33,067 nt of DNA from Verrucomicrobiota bacterium (GTDB lineage: Bacteria > Chlamydiota > Chlamydiia > Chlamydiales > JAAKFR01), in assembly GCA_018239815.1 (NCBI GenBank), contig JAFEGP010000025.1:1-33067 (forward strand), written 5' to 3'. Shown here piece by piece: positions 1 to 7,766 of this stretch. Both the position numbers and the translations under genes were made by a program. Each line of letters starts with the position of its first letter. The first letter of the stretch is position 1. The notes under the pieces are model-generated. The model saw nothing but the letters and a program-made list of their open reading frames with translations, was not told where the DNA came from and did not search any database.

Positions 1-109
1 CATCTCTATTTTGGGTTAACAATCATCATATCTTTAAACTTAACGAGTCTCTTGAAAAAAAATCTTGTTCTGTAAAGGATATTAAAAAAAATGTTTTTTG
101 GAGATGTTA

Positions 110-141
110 GCGACTACCCCCTCGGTATAGGGGATAGTCAC
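110..141. terminator. Imperfect hairpin downstream of the SH3b gene
   Basis: GACTACCCCCT (112-122) faces AGGGGATAGTC (129-139) across a 6-base loop, giving an 11-position stem with one mismatch. It lies about 20 bases past the stop of the minus-strand SH3b gene. Read on the minus strand, the T run begins only about 20 bases after the stem (bases 94-83), so this is at best a weak intrinsic terminator. Nothing else is recognisable in bases 1-159. Confidence 0.4.
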
Positions 142-159
142 TTGAAGACTTAAAACTGA

Positions 160-1392
160 TTATTCTACAGACAGAACAAAGTAAGCAGGGAAGGCAAAAT
201 GATTATTAGGTCTTGGAGCCCCTGTTACAGTGATTTGTTTACCTACTAAGCCCTGTAGGTTGACTTTTGTGCTGTATAAAAAGGCTACAGGGTGATTGTC
301 GATACGTAAAAGATAATCACCAGGTAGGTTTTTTACAGGACGATTATAAGGCTCAACAATCCCTGTTAATGTCACAGCACTATCAACGCCATCTTGGTAA
401 AATTCGTCAATGGAACGATTGCCATGTGTAGCCGCCCACAGTTGGTGTAAAGAGCGTTCTAAGGGCTCCCAAATTAACATTTTATCTGTGATAGACTGAT
501 CGCCTATGGTTGCCATGACTGTCACGCGAGATTCTGCAGAGCTTTCACAGGTTTCTTTTTGCATAGGTTTAATGTGAATGCCAAGCTTAGCAAGGCCTTC
601 TACATGTGTTGGATTCAGTTCAACATGACTAGCAAGGTGGTCGCTTTTATTTTCTAAAAAGGAGAGTTTTTTCTGTAAGTAAACTTCACTGATTAGACGA
701 TCAGCTTCTTCTGCACTGTCTGCAATTTCAGGGAGGTCTTTATAAGTTGTGCTGACTTGTGTAAAGCGTGAATGAATGCTGTCTAAATCTACTTGAGGAA
801 GTGATTTTTGAATTTCTGACTGAGCATAAAGACAGGCTGCATTGAGTTGATGAGTGGCTTGTCGATGACGAGCTTGAATTTGAGCAAGCATTTCAACAGG
901 GCCAATTTTATCTACAAACTCTTGTGCTACATAGAAGTTAGCAGAGGAAGGGAGATCGAGTTCGAGCCATTTATTATTGACATCGCTCACTTTTGTATGA
1001 ATGCGATCGCCTGTGTTGAGTTGTCCAATGACAGGAGCATCGATATCAGGATAAAGACGAATATTCACATGGTCGGCTTCTACAACACCATCTAAAACAA
1101 AAGTGCGAAAGACATAACCTTTTGTATCTTGAGGTGGAGTTACAGCATAAAATCCATCGCGTTCCGCTACGATAGCGAACATCTCGCCATTACGTAGTTC
1201 TTTGATCACGTGACCTTCTAAAGAAGGTTGTGTGCGCATACGTACTTTGTTGCCTGTAATTTTGCCTGTGAAGGGTTCAAAGCAAGGTTTTTCCATGCTA
1301 TTGACCCAAGAAGGGACAGCAGCATCTTCATTTGCTAATCCCGTCGCGCTCAAACCAACAGCGGCGAGCAATCCAAAACAATAATTCAACAT
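160..1392 (-). CDS. Secreted protein with two bacterial SH3 (SH3b) domains, chlamydial CT_017-like
   Basis: A 410-residue protein probably exported to the cell envelope. Residues 1-21 form a signal peptide with a short hydrophobic core ending in GLA before NE. Two SH3b-like repeats follow at about 42-101 and 105-163; each has the V-x-[MI]-R-x-x-P start and the G-x-x-[FY]-V end of the fold. Residues 165-270 look helical, and a compact domain occupies about 280-410. SH3b domains usually bind peptidoglycan peptides or other envelope ligands, so a role at the chlamydial division septum or envelope is an inference. The ATG is preceded by AGAGGAG (complement of 1402-1408), which supports this start. 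The partner downstream of its promoter is unrelated in sequence but adjacent as in pathogenic chlamydiae, where phoH, CT016 and CT017 are neighbours; I recall this synteny from memory and could not check it. Confidence 0.8.
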   Translation of the reverse strand: MLNYCFGLLAAVGLSATGLANEDAAVPSWVNSMEKPCFEPFTGKITGNKVRMRTQPSLEGHVIKELRNGEMFAIVAERDGFYAVTPPQDTKGYVFRTFVLDGVVEADHVNIRLYPDIDAPVIGQLNTGDRIHTKVSDVNNKWLELDLPSSANFYVAQEFVDKIGPVEMLAQIQARHRQATHQLNAACLYAQSEIQKSLPQVDLDSIHSRFTQVSTTYKDLPEIADSAEEADRLISEVYLQKKLSFLENKSDHLASHVELNPTHVEGLAKLGIHIKPMQKETCESSAESRVTVMATIGDQSITDKMLIWEPLERSLHQLWAATHGNRSIDEFYQDGVDSAVTLTGIVEPYNRPVKNLPGDYLLRIDNHPVAFLYSTKVNLQGLVGKQITVTGAPRPNNHFAFPAYFVLSVE

Positions 1393-1478
1393 GCAGTATA
1401 ACTCCTCTTATAAGTTGATACTGCTTTTGTACAACTTGATTTGGAAAGATTCAAGGTTTTTTAGAGTTCAAAGCACAT

Positions 1479-2216
1479 TTAGCTTCTTAAGACAGCTTTT
1501 AAGTGCTCACAGTGCGAATGACCGCATGTGCACCCAATGGGTTGACCAATAAAAACCTGATATTGCTCATCTTGATCTAACGGATTCACAACGCTATAAA
1601 GGTTGTCAGCAATCTGTTTAATATCCCAATCTCTAAAGGTCAGATCTTTGTCTTCAATGAGTTCTTCGGTGGGTGCTGCTTCTTTTGGTAATCCGTGCAT
1701 AGCACGACTCATCTGACAATGAGGACAGTTGCAATGAGGCTCTGGCTTAGGAAAGCCTGCCAGGTTTCCGCCTGTCAGCATTTTTGTAACTTGCATGACC
1801 TTTTCTAATAACTCTTGAGGTAAATCTGCGGCTTTAGCTTGAGAGGCATCGTGTTGCATAGCCATCTCAATATTTTCCAATCCAGGTATTCCATTTAATC
1901 CAAGACGAAATGGCACCCCTTCAATTTGTTCAGCAGGTAGCCCTAGTAATTGTTGTAGAAGGCCTGACGGGCCCTTTGCTTTATTTTCTTGTTGTTCGGC
2001 TTTAGCTTCTAGGTACTTAAGATGAGCGGAAAAGGCTAGATCAATGAGAGCTTTATCTAAGTCTCTGATCGTGATTTGAGAGCCATTGTCAAGATGCATA
2101 ACGAGGTCTAAGCCCTCTGCGACATTGGGTTCGGCTTGCATAAAAGTAACATGATCCCAACTTGTAGAGACATAAGGAGGAATGCAAATCATTTTTTCGT
2201 TTATTTTCGCTTTCAT
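1479..2216 (-). CDS. Conserved chlamydial protein with SWIM-like Cys/His motif, CT_016-like
   Basis: A cytoplasmic protein of 245 residues with no signal peptide or membrane segment. The middle is rich in Leu, Gln and Met. Two Cys/His clusters are visible: C-N-C-P-H-C near residue 163 and C-T-C-G-H-S-H-C-E-H-L near the C-terminus. The second fits C-x-C-x4-C-x-H, the ligand spacing of SWIM zinc fingers, which bind DNA or proteins. The whole protein therefore probably binds zinc, with a regulatory or scaffolding role; no enzyme motif is seen. The reading frame extends one codon upstream to a TTG at 2219, but the ATG at 2216 is better: AAGGGGGT sits just upstream with 4-base spacing. It is divergent from phoH, separated by about 220 bases from the leader ORF. 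Confidence 0.75.
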   Translation of the reverse strand: MKAKINEKMICIPPYVSTSWDHVTFMQAEPNVAEGLDLVMHLDNGSQITIRDLDKALIDLAFSAHLKYLEAKAEQQENKAKGPSGLLQQLLGLPAEQIEGVPFRLGLNGIPGLENIEMAMQHDASQAKAADLPQELLEKVMQVTKMLTGGNLAGFPKPEPHCNCPHCQMSRAMHGLPKEAAPTEELIEDKDLTFRDWDIKQIADNLYSVVNPLDQDEQYQVFIGQPIGCTCGHSHCEHLKAVLRS

Positions 2217-2435
2217 CAAGACCCCCTTGGTTTCTTATGACGTCTATTCAGCTTTATGCTCCCTAACTCTATAAAAAGGAAAGAGGTATCATAAGCTAGA
2301 CAAAATTCTAACAAATTTATGGATTTCTATCAAGTTGAAATTAGCAGTCATTCGACTAGAGTGCTGGTTTTTGTTGCAGTTTGTTTAAAATAAAATATTT
2401 AATTTTTTTTATTGCCTATTTCTTAGAGGTCGACT

Positions 2436-2504
2436 ATGGTTCCGAAAAGGGGGAGGAGGCCTGTATTATTGATGAGAAAAGACACCCAAAATAGGAGCGA
2501 TTGA
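2436..2504 (+). CDS. Short basic leader peptide ORF upstream of phoH
   Basis: A 22-codon ORF starts with ATG at 2436, six bases after TAGAGG (2424-2429), a better ribosome site than phoH itself has. The peptide begins MVPKRGRRPVLLMRK and is rich in Arg and Lys. Its TGA stop (2502-2504) overlaps the phoH TTG (2501-2503) as TTGA, the usual geometry of translational coupling. It may be a regulatory leader that delivers ribosomes to the phoH start. No homologue is recognised, and a chance ORF is possible. Confidence 0.4.
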   Translation: MVPKRGRRPVLLMRKDTQNRSD

Positions 2505-3826
2505 ATTTGGCGTCACAAGATCGTAAAACCTTTGTACTTGATACTAACACCTTATTACATGATCCAGAAGCTCTAGCAGCTTTTGGGAATAATGATGTTG
2601 TTGTTCCTTTAGGAGTGTTGGAAGATTTAGCTCATATGAAGCATTATCGAGATGAGTTATCGAAGAATGCGCGTGTGGTCTTTAAAGCCTTTGATACGCT
2701 TAAAAAGCAAGGAAAGGGAGAACTCAAAGATGGAGTTGTCTTACCCAATGGTACCTGTTTACGTATTCAACTAGAGATTAAGACCAATTACAGTCCTAAT
2801 TTTGCACTTAATCCCAATCATCCTGGGTATCGCATTTTAATGGCAGCCTTACTGCTTCATGAAAGGGGAGAGAAGGTTGTTTTTGTTTCCAAAGATTTGG
2901 CTATGCGCGTCAAGGCTGAAGCCATGGGAATTGAAGCAGAGGATTATGAAAATAAAACATACTCCTATGAGACTTTATATCGAGGTTTGCGACGCCTAGA
3001 AATTTCTAAACATGAAATTGATACATTCTATAAAGATGGGCAGATAACTCTGAATCAGGAACTAAAATTTTCACCTAATGAATACTGTGTTATGCAGTGT
3101 CCGGAAAAATCTTCTGCGGTAGGTAAATACGATCCTAAGACGCGTTGTGTAGTGAGTTTGCTGAAACATCCAAGCCACATTTGGGGTATTACACCTGTCA
3201 ATGTGGAGCAAAAATGTGCCTTAGATTTACTCTTAAGAGATGATATTAAATTGGTCACGCTCTTAGGGCCTGCAGGAACAGGTAAAACATTATTAGCTTT
3301 AGCTGCTGGTTTACGAAAAGTTTTTGATGAGAATACATACACGCGGATTTTAATTAGTCGTCCTATCGTGCCTTTGGGCAGAGATATTGGCTATCTGCCT
3401 GGTCTTAAAGAAGAAAAATTGGTGCATTGGATGCAGCCAATTTATGATAATTTGGAGTATTTATGTGCTTCGGGAGGTAGCGAAGCTAATGAAACATTGC
3501 GTTGGGTGAATGAGAGCAACAAAGTAGAAATGGAGGCCGTGACTTATATTCGTGGTCGTTCTTTGCCTAAAATGTATATGATTATCGATGAAGCTCAGAA
3601 CCTCACTCCTCATGAAGTTAAAACCATTATTTCTAGAGCAGGTAAGGACACAAAAGTTGTTTTGACGGGAGATCCTACCCAAATTGACAACCCTTATCTA
3701 GATAGAAATTCAAACGGTCTGTCCTATTTGGTGGGGCGTTTCCAGGAGCAAAGGCTATTTGGGCATATGTTTATGGAGAAAACGGAGCGTTCGGAACTAG
3801 CTGCGCTTGCTGCTGAGGTCATGTAA
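2501..3826 (+). CDS. phoH: PhoH-family protein with N-terminal PIN domain (PhoH2/YlaK type)
   Basis: Predicted ATP-dependent RNA helicase/ribonuclease of the PhoH2 type, acting in the cytoplasm on RNA. The N-terminal PIN nuclease domain (about 8-150) shows V-L-D-T-N at 12-16, an acidic pair near 41-42 and S-K-D at 130-132. The C-terminal PhoH ATPase has Walker A GPAGTGKT at 256-263, Walker B M-I-I-D-E-A-Q further on, and the T-G-D-P-x-Q-I motif after it. The length of 441 fits the family. The start is a TTG with AGGAG only three bases upstream. A second TTG at 2507 has better spacing (9 bases), but the overlap with the upstream leader ORF favours coupling at 2501. The last base of its TAA is the first base of the next gene's ATG, so phoH and the MFS gene are one transcription unit. 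Confidence 0.9.
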   Translation: MNLASQDRKTFVLDTNTLLHDPEALAAFGNNDVVVPLGVLEDLAHMKHYRDELSKNARVVFKAFDTLKKQGKGELKDGVVLPNGTCLRIQLEIKTNYSPNFALNPNHPGYRILMAALLLHERGEKVVFVSKDLAMRVKAEAMGIEAEDYENKTYSYETLYRGLRRLEISKHEIDTFYKDGQITLNQELKFSPNEYCVMQCPEKSSAVGKYDPKTRCVVSLLKHPSHIWGITPVNVEQKCALDLLLRDDIKLVTLLGPAGTGKTLLALAAGLRKVFDENTYTRILISRPIVPLGRDIGYLPGLKEEKLVHWMQPIYDNLEYLCASGGSEANETLRWVNESNKVEMEAVTYIRGRSLPKMYMIIDEAQNLTPHEVKTIISRAGKDTKVVLTGDPTQIDNPYLDRNSNGLSYLVGRFQEQRLFGHMFMEKTERSELAALAAEVM

Positions 3827-5370
3827 TGACCGTTGACCGCACTGTACAGATGGCACATGTTAATTATGTGCCCCTGCTAATAGGGTTATGCGTACCGGTA
3901 TTCTTGGCGGCCTTTCATTCCTATAGTGTGAGTACGGCTATTACAGCTATCTCTGGAGAGATAGGTGTGCGCAGAGAGATTGGTATTTGGTTACTGACCT
4001 CTTACTCGATTGCCCATACAATTGGGTTCCCTTTAGCAGGGCGTTTGTCTTATATGCTAGGGCTAAGACATTTGTTTTTGCTTTCGGTGTTTGTATTTGC
4101 TCTTGCCTCTCTTTTAGCAGGTCTTACAAATAGCTGGAACATGCTCTTATTGGCCAGAGTGATTCAGGGATTTTCTGGAGCTTGTGTTTCTGGTGCTTCG
4201 CTTGCAATTATGACCGAACAATTCAGTCCGGAAAAGCGCATCACTCCCGTTGCTCTGTGGGGATTATTCACATATGTGAGTCCAGGGATTGGACCGCCTA
4301 TTGGAGGATTTTTATCTAACGTACACTGGCATTGGATTTTTCTTAGTACCGTTCCTATTGCAATGATGTGTTTTTTTTTAGTTTTATTTTCGATAGAGCG
4401 TTCTGTGGTGTTAGAGCATCGCAAATCCAAAACATTTGATTGGGTAGGAGCTAGCATTTTAGCTTTAGGATTGGGCTCGCTACAGATTGCAATGGATCGA
4501 GGACAGATAGATGATTGGTTTCGCTCTAAGCGTATTATTTTTCTATGTACTGTTGCAGCTGTGATGTTAACTGCATTATTTATCTGGGATTTGTATCACT
4601 CTCGGCCTTATGTCAATTTTAAATTAATTTCATCGGATCCTTTTCTCTATGTTTCTATTATGGCCGGAGGAGGGATGGCTCTCATTTTTTCTAGTTTTGC
4701 TATTGAAGCGGACTGGTTACAAAGTGCTTTAGGTTATCCCCCTGTTTCTGCAGGGCTGGTGATAGGTCCTTTGGGTATTTTTCCTCCCATTTTAGTGTTA
4801 CTATTTAGATATGTAATACATAAACTGGATTTAAGAATTTGGACTGTCATGGGTCTGCTTATCTTTGCCATCTCATTTTTTCTTCTTTCTAAGATCAATC
4901 TTTATTCGAGTTTTGCCTATTTGTGTTGGGTACGTGTTTTACAAGGAATCGGGATTCCTATCTTTACCATGGCAAGTTCTGCGATTATTTATGCACAATT
5001 GCCCGAAGTCAAATTGCCCTATGTGGCTTCTATGTATTCATTTTCACGGGGTGTGATTATTAGTCTGACTCAGTCCTTAGTACAAACTTTATGGATTCAT
5101 CGCACTGCGTTTTATCAGACTAGAATGGCAGAAAGAAGTGATCCAAGTGGTATTTTGATGCAATCTCTTTTGCAAGAAGTTGAGCATGTCACAGGTCCTG
5201 GGCATCAAGCTGTGGCGGTAGCCAATGATTTAGTGGTAGCTCAGGCCCAAACCTTAGGTTTGGCAGATATTTATTATTTGTTTGCTTGGGTCTGTGTTGG
5301 GCTTACTTTTCTGGTGTTTTTTTATAACACCAGAAAAAAAACCGCAACACATACCGTTTTAAACTATTGA
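3826..5370 (+). CDS. MFS drug:H+ antiporter, DHA2 (EmrB/QacA-like) family
   Basis: An inner-membrane transporter of 514 residues with about 14 hydrophobic helices, the number expected for DHA2 efflux pumps. The loop after TM2 carries G-R-L-S-Y-M-L-G-L-R-H, an MFS motif-A variant. TM5 contains motif C, S-P-G-I-G-P-P-I-G-G, diagnostic of drug/proton antiporters. It probably exports toxic organic compounds in exchange for protons; the substrate cannot be told from sequence. A large polar loop near the C-terminus (about 425-475) is periplasmic in the usual DHA2 topology. No membrane-fusion partner (EmrA) is adjacent, so it may act alone. The ATG overlaps the phoH stop. It is convergent with the helicase gene, with only 7 bases between them. 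Confidence 0.85.
   Translation: MTVDRTVQMAHVNYVPLLIGLCVPVFLAAFHSYSVSTAITAISGEIGVRREIGIWLLTSYSIAHTIGFPLAGRLSYMLGLRHLFLLSVFVFALASLLAGLTNSWNMLLLARVIQGFSGACVSGASLAIMTEQFSPEKRITPVALWGLFTYVSPGIGPPIGGFLSNVHWHWIFLSTVPIAMMCFFLVLFSIERSVVLEHRKSKTFDWVGASILALGLGSLQIAMDRGQIDDWFRSKRIIFLCTVAAVMLTALFIWDLYHSRPYVNFKLISSDPFLYVSIMAGGGMALIFSSFAIEADWLQSALGYPPVSAGLVIGPLGIFPPILVLLFRYVIHKLDLRIWTVMGLLIFAISFFLLSKINLYSSFAYLCWVRVLQGIGIPIFTMASSAIIYAQLPEVKLPYVASMYSFSRGVIISLTQSLVQTLWIHRTAFYQTRMAERSDPSGILMQSLLQEVEHVTGPGHQAVAVANDLVVAQAQTLGLADIYYLFAWVCVGLTFLVFFYNTRKKTATHTVLNY
5307..5337. repeat. Perfect 12-bp inverted repeat at the end of the MFS gene
   Basis: TTTTCTGGTGTT (5307-5318) and AACACCAGAAAA (5326-5337) are perfect reverse complements around a 7-base loop. 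It lies inside the last codons of the MFS gene, facing the convergent helicase gene. The T and A runs are on the wrong sides for an intrinsic terminator on either strand, so it may instead protect mRNA 3' ends or stop readthrough weakly. Confidence 0.5.
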
Positions 5371-5377
5371 AAGGCCT

Positions 5378-6817
5378 TTATGCGACCGGCTCTCGTTTTT
5401 TACGTGGAGCTGGTGTAGAAAAAGTCGTATTAAAAACCCTTGAAAACTTTTTTGCTCCTCCATCTGGTCGTTTACCTTGTTGAGGACGAGCAGGCCGATC
5501 CTGTCTCTTAGACTCAGTTTGAGAAAAGAAAGAACCTTCTTGTTTTGGGCGTCGTTCTTGTTGAGAGTGACGAGGACGCTCTTCATAACGACGTGGGCCT
5601 CTGCTTTCAGGGCGTCGTGAAGAATGACCTTGTTTGAAAGGACGCTTAGAGCCCGCTGGTTTTTTGGAAGAACGCATTTTAGGTTCTAAACCGGGGATTT
5701 CTACGCATTCTATATCTTGACCTGTAAATTTCTCAATGCGCTGTACAAGAGAAGACTCCCGATGTCCAGCAAAAGATAAGGCCACACCCTTAGCGCCAGC
5801 ACGACCTGTACGACCAATACGGTGAACATAATCTTCAATATTACGAGGAAGATCAAAGTTAATGACGTGTGAAATTGTAGGGATATCAATACCTCTAGCA
5901 GCCACATCTGTTGCAACAAGAATACGGATAAATCCTTTGCGTAATTGATCAATTGTACGAGAACGTTGACGTTGATGCATATCACCGTGTAAAGCAGCTA
6001 CTGCATGACCTGCATCATGTAGTTGTTCTACAAGCTCTCCTGCATGTTGCTTTGTCGAAGTAAAGACAATCACGCTGACAACATCAGAAGCCTGTAAGAT
6101 ATGATCAAGTAGGCGATTTTTATGATCTAAGTCATCTGTATAATGCAAGCGTTGAGCAATGTTGTTTTTGTGAGATTGAGAAGCTTCAATGAAAATCTCA
6201 CGAGGTTCTTTCATAAGATGTTCAGATAACTTCAAAATATGAGAAGAAAGTGTGGCTGAAAAAAGCAGAGTTTGTCGATTTTCTGGAGTCAGATCAGCAA
6301 TGTGCTCAACTGCTTCAATAAAACCCATATCTAACATACGATCTGCTTCATCTAGGATCAGCATTTCTACACGAGATAACTTAATCGTGCCTCGTTCAAC
6401 ATAATCTATTAGACGTCCAGGTGTTGCGATAAGAATATCATAAGGTTTTTGTAACAAACGTTTTTGAGCATGATAAGGAACGCCTCCGATCATACACAGA
6501 GTTTTAAGATGAGGTAGATGTTTACCATAGGTCTTAGCTTGCGCTGCAACCTGAGTCGCTAATTCTCTTGTAGGAACTAGAATTAAAATACGCGGTCCCA
6601 CACCTTTAGAAGGTGGGGTAGCAGCTAAACGATGAAGAGCAGGAAGAATAAATGCAGCTGTTTTTCCTGTTCCAGTTTGAGCAGAAGCTCTTAAGTCCAA
6701 TCCTTGTAAAGCTAAGGGAATCGCTTCTTGTTGAATAGGCGTTGGTTGTGTGTAGCCTGTTTCAGCAATTGCTTCAAGGATATGGGGGTGTAAACCAAGA
6801 TTTTCAAAACATGACAT
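5378..6817 (-). CDS. rhlE: RhlE-type DEAD-box RNA helicase with basic C-terminal tail
   Basis: An ATP-dependent RNA helicase remodelling rRNA or mRNA structure in the cytoplasm. All core motifs are present: the Q motif around 20-30, motif I AQTGTGKT (46-53), PTRELA (82-87), DEAD (156-159), SAT (187-189), and HRIGRTGRAG in domain 2. The core ends near 380. About 95 residues of low-complexity Arg/Lys/Gln/Pro-rich tail follow, a typical unspecific RNA-binding extension that fits RhlE better than CsdA or DbpA. The ATG has AAAGG about 8 bases upstream. It is the second gene after an RRM protein on the same strand, across 394 hairpin-rich bases; cold-induced RRM proteins and DEAD-box helicases often serve the same stress response in other bacteria. 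Confidence 0.92.
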   Translation of the reverse strand: MSCFENLGLHPHILEAIAETGYTQPTPIQQEAIPLALQGLDLRASAQTGTGKTAAFILPALHRLAATPPSKGVGPRILILVPTRELATQVAAQAKTYGKHLPHLKTLCMIGGVPYHAQKRLLQKPYDILIATPGRLIDYVERGTIKLSRVEMLILDEADRMLDMGFIEAVEHIADLTPENRQTLLFSATLSSHILKLSEHLMKEPREIFIEASQSHKNNIAQRLHYTDDLDHKNRLLDHILQASDVVSVIVFTSTKQHAGELVEQLHDAGHAVAALHGDMHQRQRSRTIDQLRKGFIRILVATDVAARGIDIPTISHVINFDLPRNIEDYVHRIGRTGRAGAKGVALSFAGHRESSLVQRIEKFTGQDIECVEIPGLEPKMRSSKKPAGSKRPFKQGHSSRRPESRGPRRYEERPRHSQQERRPKQEGSFFSQTESKRQDRPARPQQGKRPDGGAKKFSRVFNTTFSTPAPRKKREPVA

Positions 6818-6843
6818 AGTACGGCCTTTATAGTAAAAATGAA

Positions 6844-7209
6844 TACTGTGTCAACTATCGGCAGTACAGGACCGCGGATTTGTCTTCAATCCAAGATTGA
6901 ATGTTCGAAAACGCCTTATTTTCAGCACTTTCCTATCATAAAGGCCAGTTGACGATGGCCTCTTCTCTACAGCAACAAAACCGTAGAGGTTATCTATTAC
7001 CTTTTCAAAGACACACCTTGAAAGATAAACATTACATTTAATGGCTTTAGGCCAAATCGCGCATGGCAGCCTTCATTTTGAAGGCTACCATGACCAGATA
7101 AGTGAGTAATGACCTGTTACAAAAGAACAGCAGGTTTCACTTCCCATCTGATTAAGCTTACCATTTATAAAAATGGCAGCTTTAAGAACGCATTGATGCG
7201 TTAAGAAAG
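6844..7209. repeat. Array of about nine inverted repeats between the RRM and helicase genes
   Basis: This 394-base intergenic region has no credible ORF but holds a run of hairpins. Stems are: TACTG 6844/CAGTA 6862; TTCAATC 6885/GATTGAA 6895 (3-base loop); AGGCCA 6942/TGGCCT 6956; CTCTAC 6965/GTAGAG 6983; TTTCAA 7003/TTGAAA 7018; TGGC 7042/GCCA 7051; a 13-position stem with one mismatch at 7062-7092 (5-base loop); ACCTG 7112/CAGGT 7131, or CTGTT 7114/AACAG 7126; AAGCT plus CCATTT 7154-7166 facing AAATGG plus AGCTT 7171-7182; and AACGCAT 7187/ATGCGTT 7196. None has a following U tract. On the minus strand it would be the 3' end of the RRM mRNA and the 5' leader of the helicase mRNA. Confidence 0.65.
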
Positions 7210-7211
7210 TT

Positions 7212-7481
7212 TTACCCTTCGTGAGCTGAGCGACGAGGAGGCTTATTGTCAGCTGGCTTCACAAGAATCTCACGGCCTTTTAAAGCTCGGCCATTAAGAT
7301 TTTTCATCGCTGATTGTGCTTCTTCTTGAGAACTCATTTCAACAAAACCAAAACCACGGGAGCGACCTGTATCACGATCCGTAACAACTTGAGCGCTCTT
7401 CACATTGCCACACTCTTCAAAGGCAGCTTGCAATTCTTCGCTAGTGACCCCATAAGAGAGGTTTGCGACAAACAACTTCAT
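7212..7481 (-). CDS. Small RRM-type RNA-binding protein
   Basis: A single RNA-recognition-motif protein of 89 residues that binds single-stranded RNA in the cytoplasm. RNP2 is LFVANL at residues 3-8 and RNP1 is RGFGFVEM at about 42-49, with the aromatic residues that stack on RNA intact. The last 15 residues are basic (ending near PPRRSAHEG). It resembles the small Rbp proteins of cyanobacteria and chlamydiae, which are often cold-induced. The frame could start at a GTG at 7490, but AGGTG directly upstream is correctly spaced (6 bases) from the ATG at 7481, so I chose that. It lies upstream of the RhlE helicase on the same strand and between two clusters of inverted repeats, so expression may be controlled by mRNA structure. 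Confidence 0.9.
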   Translation of the reverse strand: MKLFVANLSYGVTSEELQAAFEECGNVKSAQVVTDRDTGRSRGFGFVEMSSQEEAQSAMKNLNGRALKGREILVKPADNKPPRRSAHEG

Positions 7482-7602
7482 TCCATTCACCTATCAATTT
7501 TGTAAACGCTTACTATGCAAGCTTCTTCTTCAAGATTTTCGAAGTTGAAACGATAAAAAGGTCTACTATATTTAAATATAAATTTTGACAAATCAAGCAT
7601 TT

Positions 7603-7655
7603 TTGACGAGTCAATCTCGAGCTTTCTCAAGCTCGTACTGCTTTGTTTAGCAGTA
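7603..7655. repeat. Three adjacent perfect inverted repeats upstream of the RRM gene
   Basis: Three hairpins follow one another almost without spacer: TTGAC (7603-7607) / GTCAA (7610-7614); CGAGCTT (7618-7624) / AAGCTCG (7629-7635), loop of 4; and TACTGCT (7636-7642) / AGCAGTA (7649-7655), loop of 6. They lie between the decarboxylase stop and the RRM start, both minus strand. They may end the decarboxylase transcript or be part of the RRM leader; no U tract follows, so a simple intrinsic terminator is unlikely. Confidence 0.6.
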
Positions 7656-7766
7656 ATGTGAGAATTTTACAAGGGAGTGGGATTTAAAACAAGTAATGCA
7701 ACCAATTAGCTGTTAATTTTTAAATTTTAACATTCAGAATGTGCTTAGACAAAAGAGTCGAGGAGG

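Noticed and set aside
5307-5337. 12-bp hairpin as an intrinsic terminator for the helicase or MFS gene
   Set aside because: The T and A runs flank the stem on the wrong sides on both strands.
6818-7211. Hairpin array as a CRISPR or tandem repeat array
   Set aside because: The stems differ in sequence and length, and there is no repeated unit or regular spacer.
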